Source of the DNA: Mariniblastus fucicola
GTDB lineage: Bacteria; Planctomycetota; Planctomycetia; Pirellulales; Pirellulaceae
DNA length: 64,000 bases
Assembly: GCF_008087665.1 (NCBI RefSeq)
Contig: NZ_CP042912.1
Span: 1,178,001 to 1,242,000, forward strand
Direction of reading: 5' to 3'
Within the stretch, counting starts at the first letter, position 1, and the number at the start of each line of letters is the position of its first letter. Under the pieces are notes generated by a model. It worked only from the letters and a program-made list of their open reading frames with translations, was not told the origin of the DNA and did no database searches. Shown here one piece after another: positions 56,244 to 64,000 of this stretch. The position numbers and the translations under genes were made by a program.

Positions 56244-58109
56244 CTATTCGACCGTCACGCTTTTCGCCAGGTTGCGAGGCTTGTCAACGTCGCAGCCACG
56301 CAGAACCGCGATGTGGTAGGACAACAACTGTAGCGGAATCGCAGAAACGATCGGCTGTAAGTACTCCACCGTTTGCGGAATGTAGATCACATCGTCGGCG
56401 ACTTCCGCGATCCGCTCGTCGCCCTCGGCCGCAATCGCAATGACCGGGCCGCCGCGAGCCTTGATCTCTTCCAAATTCGACATCACCTTTTCGTAAATGA
56501 AGCCGTGAGGCATCACGAAAACGCTTGGCGTTTGCTCGTCCACCAACGCGATCGGCCCGTGCTTCATTTCTGCGGCTGGATAGCCTTCGGCGTGGATGTA
56601 GCTGATCTCTTTCAGCTTCAAAGCTCCTTCGAGCGCCGTTGGGAAATTGTAGTGACGACCAAGATACAGGAAGTTGTTGCAGTCCTTGTACTTCTCGGCG
56701 ACTTCGCGGCACTTCGTGTTCGACTCAAGTGCCTTCTCGACCAGGTCAGGAACTTCCTTGATCCGCTCAATCATCGCGCGACCCTTGTTGTAGCTCAGGT
56801 GCCGCAAGCGACCGAGGTACAACGCCAACAAGGTCAACGCCAGGCACTGCGAAGAGTAAGCCTTCGTCGACGCGACTCCAATTTCCGGACCGGCGTGAAG
56901 GTAAATGCCACCGTCGGCTTCCTGAGCGATGCTGCTTCCGACCACGTTGCAGATCGCCATCGTCGGATGGCCTTTCCGCTTCATCTCACGAAGTGCGGCC
57001 AACGTATCCGCTGTTTCTCCGGACTGCGTGATCGCAAAGATCAGCGTCGATTCGTCCATCGGCGGATTGCGGTATCGAAGCTCGCTGGCGTATTCGACTT
57101 CGACCGGGATTTGAGCAATCTCTTCGATTAAATATTCGCCAACCATCGCGGAGTGCCAACTGGTGCCGCACGCGGTGAAGACGATTCGTTTGACTTTCAA
57201 CAGATCCTGTGGCGTCAGATTCAAGCCACCGAAAACGGCCGTCGCCATGTCTTCAGACAGTCGCCCACGCATCGTGTTGCGAAGCGATTCCGGCTGCTCA
57301 AAAATCTCCTTGAGCATGTAGTGGTCGTAGTCCTTGAGTTCGACCTGATTCGATTCGACATCCAGTTCTTTGACATCGTGAGCCACGACGCCGGAATCTC
57401 GATGCGAAACCTGCAGCGAGTTCGCGGTCAGCACAGCGACCTGATGATCGGCGAGGTAGACGATTCGATCCGTGTAGCCAATCAGCGGTTGGGCATCACT
57501 GGCCAGGAAATGCTCGCCTTCGCCGACTCCGATTACCAGCGGGCTGCCGAGTCGCGCGGCAAAGATCGTTTCGGGTAAGTGGCTGAAGATGATCGCCAGA
57601 CCGAACGTGCCACGCAGATGGGCAATGGCTTCTTTGATCGATTCGATTGCGATCTGGGTATCGTCTTTGTTTCCGTTGAGAGATCGGCGACGGTCGACGC
57701 ATTGAGAAATGAGATGAGCGACGACTTCGCTGTCGGTGTCCGAAACGAACTCGTAGCCTTCTGTTTTAAGCTTCGAACGAAGCTCTGCGAAATTTTCGAT
57801 CACGCCATTGTGGGCGATCGCCAGATTTTGAGCTCCGCCAATATGCGGATGGGCATTCGTCAGCGTTGCGGCACCATGAGTCGCCCAGCGGGTATGTCCG
57901 ATTCCGATGCCAGCCGGGCACGGTGCGGCAGCGATCTCCTGAGCCAGCGTCGCAATTCGCCCGACTGATTTGGTTACGTTGAGTTTTTGTTTGCTGTCGA
58001 TTGTCGCGGTTCCGGCGCTGTCGTAGCCCCGATACTCAAGCCGACGGAGGCCCTCAAGCAAAAAGTCCTGGGCAACGCGAGGTCCGATATAGCCGACAAT
58101 TCCGCACAT
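56244..58109 (-). CDS. glmS: Glucosamine-6-phosphate synthase
   Basis: 621 residues from ATG at 58109, which leaves C2 as the glutaminase nucleophile (MCGIVGYIG). The class II amidotransferase domain (2-245) has HTRWATHG and NGVIENF; two SIS isomerase domains follow (about 290-430 and 460-605) with FTACGTSWHSA and QSGETADTLAAL and end in the family signature LAKSVTVE. It makes GlcN-6-P from fructose-6-P and glutamine for envelope sugars. A longer frame to 58148 would hide the catalytic Cys. No glmS ribozyme was recognised upstream. Confidence 0.96.
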   Translation of the reverse strand: MCGIVGYIGPRVAQDFLLEGLRRLEYRGYDSAGTATIDSKQKLNVTKSVGRIATLAQEIAAAPCPAGIGIGHTRWATHGAATLTNAHPHIGGAQNLAIAHNGVIENFAELRSKLKTEGYEFVSDTDSEVVAHLISQCVDRRRSLNGNKDDTQIAIESIKEAIAHLRGTFGLAIIFSHLPETIFAARLGSPLVIGVGEGEHFLASDAQPLIGYTDRIVYLADHQVAVLTANSLQVSHRDSGVVAHDVKELDVESNQVELKDYDHYMLKEIFEQPESLRNTMRGRLSEDMATAVFGGLNLTPQDLLKVKRIVFTACGTSWHSAMVGEYLIEEIAQIPVEVEYASELRYRNPPMDESTLIFAITQSGETADTLAALREMKRKGHPTMAICNVVGSSIAQEADGGIYLHAGPEIGVASTKAYSSQCLALTLLALYLGRLRHLSYNKGRAMIERIKEVPDLVEKALESNTKCREVAEKYKDCNNFLYLGRHYNFPTALEGALKLKEISYIHAEGYPAAEMKHGPIALVDEQTPSVFVMPHGFIYEKVMSNLEEIKARGGPVIAIAAEGDERIAEVADDVIYIPQTVEYLQPIVSAIPLQLLSYHIAVLRGCDVDKPRNLAKSVTVE

Positions 58110-58291
58110 AATATTCTCGAAGGGTGGAGGTGATCCTGGTGCTACCAAATCGGCTCAACGGGCCGGTCTGGGGATGGAGGGGACACAATATTAGAAACAG
58201 ATCGGCTATTTCGCCAGCCGATTCGATTTTGAGTCTGAAAATTCCGGTTTCAACCGCGTCGACGACAAAAAATCGCGTTATGGACTTTTGG

Positions 58292-59080
58292 TCAGACCTC
58301 TTCAGAGGCCGCCGCTTCCCGGTTCCACTTTACCAGATCGCTATAACGCAGGCCGAAACCGCCGAAGAGATCGAGTGCACTGCCGACCGTCACATCCAGC
58401 CTGCCCTGGCTGGCCGAATCAATTTGAAGCAAGTCATCCATGCAGGCAACGCCGCCGGCATAAGTCAGCTTTCGGTTCTCAAATCCTGACAGCAGCTCAA
58501 CAAGCTCGCGATCCACGCCGTCGCATTTTCCTTCGACGTCGGCAGCGTGAACCAGGAATTCGCTGCAGTAAGGAGCCAGTCGTTCCAGCAGTTCGATCGA
58601 AACGTTGACATCAGTTACGGTCTGCCATCGATTGGTCGCCACACGCCAACCGCCTTCGGCGCGTCGGCAGCTCAAGTCAATCACGATTCGCGACGAACCG
58701 ACTTCCTTGGCAAATGAGCGAACACGTTCCCAGTCCAGCGTCGGGCCATCGAACAGCCAGGACGTAACGATCACGTGGCTGGCTCCAGCCTCGATCCACG
58801 ACTGGCCGTTTTCGATCGTGATTCCGCCACCGACTTGAAGACCACCGGGCCACTGCGAGAGTGCAGATCTGGCAGCGTCAGCATTGCCGGGACCAAGCAT
58901 GATCACATGTCCGCCGACCAATTCGTCATCGCGAAACTTGGCGGCATACCACTGAGCCGGTTTCTCGGAGACAAAATTCTCCTGAAAGTCAGGCTGTTCA
59001 ATTGTACTGCCAACGATTTGCTTGACCTTGCCGTGATGCAAATCGATGCAAGGTCGAAACCGGGATTTTGGGCGAGTCAT
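58292..59080 (-). CDS. hisA: HisA-like ProFAR isomerase of the eukaryotic type
   Basis: 262 residues from ATG at 59080. A (beta/alpha)8 barrel with RPCIDLHHGKVKQIVG, GGLQVGGGITIENGQ and LTYAGGVACMDDL matches the eukaryotic-like HisA (yeast His6) branch, not the usual bacterial HisA. It isomerises ProFAR to PRFAR in histidine synthesis. A leading stretch upstream (MNRSGTMQQ to RVRA) is unlike the family and is excluded. No other his gene is nearby. Confidence 0.82.
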   Translation of the reverse strand: MTRPKSRFRPCIDLHHGKVKQIVGSTIEQPDFQENFVSEKPAQWYAAKFRDDELVGGHVIMLGPGNADAARSALSQWPGGLQVGGGITIENGQSWIEAGASHVIVTSWLFDGPTLDWERVRSFAKEVGSSRIVIDLSCRRAEGGWRVATNRWQTVTDVNVSIELLERLAPYCSEFLVHAADVEGKCDGVDRELVELLSGFENRKLTYAGGVACMDDLLQIDSASQGRLDVTVGSALDLFGGFGLRYSDLVKWNREAAASEEV

Positions 59081-59186
59081 GGCGCGAACCCGTCTTGAAT
59101 AGGGAGACGGATATTGTAGCACCAATTGCCACGGTTTTGGAAAGGGGGTAGCGGCATCAACGAACCGCTGTGCGTTAAGTTGCTGG

Positions 59187-59918
59187 CTATTCGGTAGTTT
59201 GCATTGGCATCGTCGTTGCGATCGAAATGTTGGGAGCCAGCGGAGTTGCTGCATTGTTCCGGATCGGTTCAATCGATCGATTGAAGTATCGTCGGAACGT
59301 CACCAGCGCCGCCATTTCAGCAGAGCTGGCGATTTTCAGCTTTTCATAAGCCGTTCGGCGGTTCTTTTCGATCGTCTTGATCGACACCTCAAGGCGACGC
59401 GCCATCGACTTGTTGGGGACACCGTCAGTTGCCATCGAAACGATCGCCAGTTCGCGTTCCGACAGGTTCGCAAAGTAGCTTACCCGTTCCAGCATTCGGC
59501 ACAGATTGGTCGACCACCAGATAGATTTTTCAATCGCATCAATGACGGCCTTTTGCGTATACGGATATTGGATGATCGAAACGGATTCGACCAGTTGAGG
59601 CAGGGATTCAGGACTGTCCGTTTCGGAATTGCAGCGATCAAGCACAACAATCGGCAACCACGGAAAACGCTTTCGAGTTTTGGCAACCCAATCTGGCACG
59701 TCGTCAGAGAGGGATTCAGCGCCCGCAATCATGCATACCGGAGTCATTTGATCGACGGCTCTATCAACCGCCGCCGCGCATTCGCTTTCGTGCTTCAGGC
59801 TGACAACTGTCAGACCATCGAGTGCCATGCGAACTGGTTCTTCCACCAGAAAGCGGACATTGTCTCCGCCAAGTAAAAACAGTTTCCCACTGTCAGATGT
59901 CTGTTGTCGCATGCTCAT
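59187..59918 (-). CDS. LuxR/FixJ-type DNA-binding regulator with degenerate receiver
   Basis: 243 residues. The N-terminal 130 residues resemble a receiver fold (KLFLLGGDN, IVVLDRCNS), but the acidic triad and the phospho-Asp are not in place. The C-terminal LuxR helix-turn-helix (LSERELAIVSMATDGVPNKSMARRLEVSIKTIEKNRR) is intact. It is divergent from the ECF sigma gene at 60076. It probably binds DNA in a phosphorylation-independent way; targets unknown. Confidence 0.82.
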   Translation of the reverse strand: MSMRQQTSDSGKLFLLGGDNVRFLVEEPVRMALDGLTVVSLKHESECAAAVDRAVDQMTPVCMIAGAESLSDDVPDWVAKTRKRFPWLPIVVLDRCNSETDSPESLPQLVESVSIIQYPYTQKAVIDAIEKSIWWSTNLCRMLERVSYFANLSERELAIVSMATDGVPNKSMARRLEVSIKTIEKNRRTAYEKLKIASSAEMAALVTFRRYFNRSIEPIRNNAATPLAPNISIATTMPMQTTE

Positions 59919-60075
59919 CCCAACTCGTTAATTACTTTGAAAGATGCGTTGAACAGAATTGCCGATGTTGCTATTGGTCCATTTCCCAAAGCACCTGTAA
60001 CACCAGGGCAAACCTACTCGCCTCACCTAGTAATTGAAAAAAGGAAGCGGCAACGCAAAACAAACTGGAAAAAAA

Positions 60076-60657
60076 ATGGCAGGCTCAATAACAGGCTGGT
60101 TGGATTCAGTTCGTCAGGGAAATGACGAAGCTGCGAAGAACATCTGGGACCGTTGGTTCGATCGACTTTGCGCAAGGGTTTCCCCGCATTCAGGCCATCT
60201 GCGGATACATGACAACGAAGATATCGCTTCAGATGCGTTTGCAGATTTCTTTCGCGCGCTGCGAGAAGGGAAATTTAGCGCGCTGCGAAACCGTTCCGAG
60301 ATCTGGAAGCTTCTGGCAACCATCGCGGTTCGGAAATCGGCGGCAAGCTATCGATTCGAACAGGCCCAGCGCCGCGGCGGCGGGCAGAAGGTTTATTCGT
60401 TCGAAGAAATGAAGCAGCACTCGTCGGGAATGACGGCGCCACGAAAGCCGGTGACTTCGAACACGATCGAAGAGCTGATTCAGACCATCCGAATCAAGAA
60501 TCCGATTTTGGCGCAGGTTGCCAGAATGAAGATTGAATGTCTCGACAATCAGGAGATCGCGAACGAGCTCAACTGCTCGGTTCGTCGGGTCCAATACATG
60601 GTGAAAGATCTGGAGAATGAAATTCTTGGTCGGAATTCGATTCTCGAGGCGTCGTAG
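60076..60657 (+). CDS. ECF-type sigma factor
   Basis: 193 residues from ATG at 60076 (GGAAAAA upstream; a TTG at 60034 would add 14 residues). Region 2 contains DEAAKNIWDRWFDRLCARV and NEDIASDAFADFFRALREG; region 4 contains MKIECLDNQEIANELNCSVRRVQYMVKDLENEIL. Unlike the sigma gene at 4.3 kb, no kinase follows. Its neighbour on the other strand is a LuxR-type regulator, divergently arranged over 157 bp. Confidence 0.85.
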   Translation: MAGSITGWLDSVRQGNDEAAKNIWDRWFDRLCARVSPHSGHLRIHDNEDIASDAFADFFRALREGKFSALRNRSEIWKLLATIAVRKSAASYRFEQAQRRGGGQKVYSFEEMKQHSSGMTAPRKPVTSNTIEELIQTIRIKNPILAQVARMKIECLDNQEIANELNCSVRRVQYMVKDLENEILGRNSILEAS

Positions 60658-60686
60658 CGAATCGACCTTAAAAAGTGCTGGCGCAC

Positions 60687-60736
60687 AAAAAAAGCGGCAA
60701 GGCCCCTTTTTGGCTTCCTAGCCAACCCTTGCCGCC
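60687..60736 (-). terminator. Intrinsic terminator on the minus strand
   Basis: GCGGCAAGG (60694-60702) pairs with CCTTGCCGC (60727-60735) and an inner stem TTGGCT/AGCCAA stacks in the loop. On the minus strand it is followed by seven T (60693-60687). On the plus strand the flank has no T run, so it faces the minus direction. Confidence 0.75.
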
Positions 60737-60799
60737 AAGCTTGCTCGTTGCTCCCCAGCACAAGCAAGCTGCGAAAGCATAGGTCGCTGGGGCAGCGAG
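60687..60799 (-). ncRNA. Candidate minus-strand structured small RNA with terminator
   Basis: Read on the minus strand, helix A pairs 60786-60799 with 60744-60759 (7 bp, a 2-base bulge, 7 more bp with one G-U). Helix B pairs 60763-60770 with 60738-60745 (AGCUUGCU/AGCAAGCU, eight bp), placing one strand of B inside the loop of A, an H-type pseudoknot arrangement overlapping by two bases. Then comes an intrinsic terminator. No minus-strand gene lies upstream or downstream that it could lead. Not matched to any RNA family I know. Confidence 0.45.
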
Positions 60800-61077
60800 T
60801 CAAAGGACTTTCCCGCAAAATGGCCACGAACAATCTCGCTCGATAAAAACCGGTGTTTGTCAGTTGGCTGCCGCAAACCCGGGGCTCTGAAAAGCCATTT
60901 CCGCGGCCCTCGCAGGCTCCGCTACCTCAATGTCCGTGTCCGCCGGAAAAACTGAAGGTGGATTCAACGCTTCAGGAACGGAAGAAACTGACCTAGGTGG
61001 AAAATTTCGCGTGGGTTAGATTTTACCGGCATACGCAACGTGCACGCCAGGAAGGCAATACCGCTACGGAGTATGCA

Positions 61078-64000
61078 ATGAAGTTAAAGGAGTTGACCGT
61101 CGAGTTGTCAGGGAACGACAACGCCCGCGTCCGGTCTATAAATATCGGGCCGCTAACCGACGGTCTCAATTTTATCTACGGCGAACGTGGTGCCGGAAAA
61201 TCAACGATTCGGAATCTCGTCAGCGATCTACTGCTCGATTCCTGCGAGCCAGGTGCACCGCAGCGCACTGCGGTTGGCTGCAATTCGATCGGAATCGTTA
61301 TTGAATGTGAGTCCGGACGCTATCGGATCACTCGCGATGCGGCCGGAACGCTGAACTCGACCCGAATCGGCACCTCGAATGGATCTCGACTGTCCTACGA
61401 TTCGGCGCATCATGCCGTTCAGCTAAATCACGATATCGCCGATACGATGTCCTTTGTCGCGTTCCGCAGTTCAAATCAGCGGCAGGAGCGACTTCATTCG
61501 ACGCTGATGAATCGTTTCCACGTGCCACTCGGGCCCGACGCCGCGATGGAGAATCAGGAAACTCCTCACCTTCGCCAGCAGCGTTCCGACGCACATGAGC
61601 AAACAGAATTGCTGCGCAGCGAACTGGTGCGACTTCAATCGCAACGCGCATCCATTGAGTCCGAACCGGTTCAGTTTTCAGACATTGATTCCAGCGAACT
61701 TGATCGACAGGTCGCCAATCTGACCACGCGTTTGGCGGAACTTGATCCCAACCGGATTCGCCTTGAAATCGATTCGCTTCAGCAGGAAGCCTCGCGGTTG
61801 CGACTGGAAATTAGCAACGCAAATGCAACGACGACAGAAGTCGTCGAGAATCAGGAGCCCTCTCGCTATCTGGCGACACTGTATCTGCTGTTGGACGAAG
61901 TCGAGCAACAGATTCGCGAAGTTCGCGCCATCCAATCCAACGTTCAGCGTCATCGCGTTCGTCTGAAAGAAGAAATGGAGATGCGAAACAGCCTGACGGT
62001 CGATGAATCCAATCATCCGTATCATCGGGCTCGGGAAATTTTGCGTCAAATCGAGGGCCGAATCGACAACGCGGATACACGCGGTGATCAGTGGCTGGAA
62101 GACCACGGGACTGTCGACGCTCAACAGGTTTCCCGGTTTCTTGACGAAACATGCCGGTCCGTTCGCGACGATTTGCAGTCGCTTTGTGATGAGCTATCGA
62201 ATCAATATCGCGAGCTTCGAAACCGTTCCGCGACCATCGAGCTTAAAGAGCTGCGCCACAACTTCACGCACCTGTCTGAGCTTATCCAGCAGATCCTTGG
62301 CCGACGAGAGGCTATTGTTCGCGAGATTCGAATCGCAGATCCGCCCGGCGGCGAAGCGATTGATCGGGCGGCACCAGATTTCTGTCAGCTCGCCGTGACG
62401 TCAGGCCACTTGATGGCTCGTCAAAAGTTCGTTGGCCCGGTTGTCGATTCAGCAGGTCTCCGCAAACCGGTCGTGACGCAGGACACGTCGCTGCAGCAAC
62501 AGCAGCTTTCAGCGCTCGAGAACCGGCTGGCATCGTTGCAGTCGTCTCTGGGTATTGCGGATACCGAGTCCGTCAAGATCTCTCGTGAAATTGAAGAACT
62601 GAATTTGCGAAGGGCCAGTCTGTCGACTTTGTACCTGACGCAAAAGCACGAAAGAATTGCTCATGTCGACGAACAGATTCGCAGCACGGAATCGCGTCTG
62701 TTGGCATTGGCGGAGCGACTGCAGCAGTTGCCTCAGCGTATCGCGGCACCGCATACTTTGTTGGTCACCGCTGGCAATATCCTGCAACATTTGACCGGAG
62801 GAGACTATCTTCACGTCTGGCTTTCTGCGGACCGTGGCGTTTTCGAAGTCCGGGACCGTCAGCTGAAATCGCATCGGGTCGACGACATTCCGGAACGCGG
62901 ACTTTCGCAATTGGTGCATCTGTCGCTGATCCTTGCGGCCAACGAAAGTGATCCGTCGCTGCGGACTCCACTGATTCTTGACGACCTGTTTGCTGATCTG
63001 CAAAGCACGCGAATCGATCGCACGCTGGATAGTTTGTCACGATGGAGCAGGCAGAATCTGCAGCAGGTCATTGTGCTGACTCAGCATCGTTTCCTTTCCG
63101 ATCGCCTGCCCGACGTTTCGGTCTGGGAGATTGAGCCCGAATCGAATTCTGCACATTGGCGACCAGCCACTCAGGAAACGTTGAGCCATATCGACGGTGT
63201 GGCTCCGACCAGGGTCGAGGAGATACAGTCCTGGGGGCAGCAGGAAGCAGAAGTTTACGTTGGCGAGTCAGTCGCCGAGTACCCGCGCAGCCCTTTGCCA
63301 CGTCCGTATCCGCTATCCAAGTATCCACGTACCAGCGATCGTGACCGATCCGGCGAACTTGAACAGTTTGAGCAGTACGAGGTGTTTGCTCCGCATGAGT
63401 TTTCGACTCGAGTTGTCGCGTCCAGCCAGATTGGCTCAGTGCCCATCGATCCGATTCGCAAAGCGGCCGTCGTTTCGCCATCGGTTGTTGGCGATCCCTT
63501 GAACGTTGCGTCCATCAATGAGTCGACTCGAATTGATTCGATTTCGCTATTCGACAGCGTTCAGCTGCGATGTCTTTCTGACTGCAACGTCAACACTGTC
63601 GGCGAGTTCCTGATGCTGGATTCCGAGATGGACGACGCTGAATTTGTCGCGTGCTATCTGACGGGCGAATCACTGGAGCATCTACAGGCTTCTGCATGGC
63701 TGATGAGTTGGGTGCCCGGACTTTCGGCAAACGATGCTCAGGCACTTGTCGCTTGCGGCATCCTCGATCCAGAACATTTGCTGACTTCCAACATCGACAC
63801 GCTGTTCGAGCGAGTGTCCCGATTCCTGCGGTCTCCCGATGGGCGTCGTTTCGGTTCCTCAAATCGATCGCTTGACCGGGAAACGGTTCAAACGTGGCAG
63901 GAGCGTTTGCGAAACAACCGCAACTATCGACATCAAAGCCGTCCGCGTTCGTCGTCAAGGCGTTCTGGTGTCCGGCGCCATGCGTTGCGTGCCTGGAGTC
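61078..64000 (+). CDS. SMC/RecN-like coiled-coil ATPase with C-terminal helix-hairpin-helix region, cut by window edge
   Basis: 974 residues visible, open to the right edge. ATG at 61078 has GGAG six bases upstream. The head has Walker A GERGAGKST (residues 35-43), long coiled coils (about 180-340 and 480-580), a signature-like ERGLSQLVHLSL and Walker B LILDDLF (632-638). This resembles YhaN/RecN/SMC head-arm ATPases that act on DNA. After a disordered linker, about 822-940 look like a DUF4332 helix-hairpin-helix module (VNTVGEFLML, GLSANDAQALVACGILDPEHL). The rest is a basic tail beyond about 945. No partner nuclease gene is visible. Confidence 0.8.
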   Translation, partial: MKLKELTVELSGNDNARVRSINIGPLTDGLNFIYGERGAGKSTIRNLVSDLLLDSCEPGAPQRTAVGCNSIGIVIECESGRYRITRDAAGTLNSTRIGTSNGSRLSYDSAHHAVQLNHDIADTMSFVAFRSSNQRQERLHSTLMNRFHVPLGPDAAMENQETPHLRQQRSDAHEQTELLRSELVRLQSQRASIESEPVQFSDIDSSELDRQVANLTTRLAELDPNRIRLEIDSLQQEASRLRLEISNANATTTEVVENQEPSRYLATLYLLLDEVEQQIREVRAIQSNVQRHRVRLKEEMEMRNSLTVDESNHPYHRAREILRQIEGRIDNADTRGDQWLEDHGTVDAQQVSRFLDETCRSVRDDLQSLCDELSNQYRELRNRSATIELKELRHNFTHLSELIQQILGRREAIVREIRIADPPGGEAIDRAAPDFCQLAVTSGHLMARQKFVGPVVDSAGLRKPVVTQDTSLQQQQLSALENRLASLQSSLGIADTESVKISREIEELNLRRASLSTLYLTQKHERIAHVDEQIRSTESRLLALAERLQQLPQRIAAPHTLLVTAGNILQHLTGGDYLHVWLSADRGVFEVRDRQLKSHRVDDIPERGLSQLVHLSLILAANESDPSLRTPLILDDLFADLQSTRIDRTLDSLSRWSRQNLQQVIVLTQHRFLSDRLPDVSVWEIEPESNSAHWRPATQETLSHIDGVAPTRVEEIQSWGQQEAEVYVGESVAEYPRSPLPRPYPLSKYPRTSDRDRSGELEQFEQYEVFAPHEFSTRVVASSQIGSVPIDPIRKAAVVSPSVVGDPLNVASINESTRIDSISLFDSVQLRCLSDCNVNTVGEFLMLDSEMDDAEFVACYLTGESLEHLQASAWLMSWVPGLSANDAQALVACGILDPEHLLTSNIDTLFERVSRFLRSPDGRRFGSSNRSLDRETVQTWQERLRNNRNYRHQSRPRSSSRRSGVRRHALRAWS

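Larger units (their letters stand above)
60658..61077. other. Intergenic region with candidate structured RNA
   Basis: 420 bases between the sigma gene and the ATPase gene, both plus-strand. The left part (60687-60800) holds strong minus-strand RNA structure; the rest (60800-61070) has no evident ORF. The ATPase promoter should be here too. Confidence 0.6.

Noticed and set aside
56373-57131. 252-codon plus-strand frame inside glmS
   Set aside because: It is antisense to intact glmS and has no recognisable motif.
59199-59876. 225-codon plus-strand frame
   Set aside because: It is antisense to the LuxR-type gene, which has a clear helix-turn-helix.
1-64000. CRISPR arrays, rRNA genes and insertion sequences
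   Set aside because: No regularly spaced repeats, no rRNA signature and no transposase were seen in any frame.

Overview
The window looks like chromosomal DNA of a planctomycete, probably of the Pirellula/Rhodopirellula kind. Evidence: a DUF1559 prepilin-type protein (36.4-37.4 kb), ECF sigma factors paired with large membrane Ser/Thr kinases (1-4.9 kb), secreted proteins with dockerin-like or NPCBM modules, a FloA flotillin, LuxR-type regulators, small operons on alternating strands, and frequent GTG/TTG starts with clear Shine-Dalgarno (SD) sites. No rRNA, complete tRNA, CRISPR array or insertion sequence was seen.

Layout. 0-4.9 kb (minus): ECF sigma gene followed by two paralogous kinases, the second cut by the window edge. 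5.6-11.8 kb (plus): a five-gene envelope cassette that I cannot assign to a known system: a polytopic membrane protein, two paralogous exported proteins, a coiled-coil lipoprotein and a very basic exported protein. At 12.89 kb lies the 3' half of a tRNA-Arg(TCG) gene, an attachment-site scar. It suggests that the left part of the window, which looks AT-richer by eye, is the end of a genomic island. 13.4-17.1 kb: two coupled small genes, a SpoIIE-type phosphatase, an M48-like membrane protein without the zinc motif, an NrtS-like transporter and a 56-residue ORF. 17.4-20.4 kb: a triple-CxxC exported protein and a DsbD-like reductase.

20.6-32.0 kb is an inorganic-carbon locus. DabA, DabB (NuoL-like), a NuoM-like protein, a SulP-STAS transporter with a C-terminal PII-like domain, and a beta-carbonic anhydrase lie on the minus strand. 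A divergent OmpR-type response regulator and histidine kinase probably regulate them. Together these would import or hydrate CO2/bicarbonate and interconvert the two.

32.1-45.0 kb: two TIM-barrel sugar isomerase-like proteins, a GH5 cellulase with dockerin-like repeats, the DUF1559 protein, a ThrE-like exporter, and a four-gene operon of an NPCBM protein, one catalytically intact HtrA protease and two HtrA paralogues that lost the catalytic residues. 45-60.7 kb is mostly housekeeping: aldo/keto reductase, PurM, GlgX, YheU-FloA-TPR, PurS-PurL fusion, GlmS, a eukaryotic-type HisA, a LuxR-type regulator and a divergent ECF sigma factor. At 60.7-60.8 kb an intergenic minus-strand structure (possible pseudoknot plus intrinsic terminator) has no minus-strand gene to serve, so it may be a small RNA. 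The window ends in an SMC/RecN-like ATPase carrying a C-terminal helix-hairpin-helix (DUF4332-like) region.
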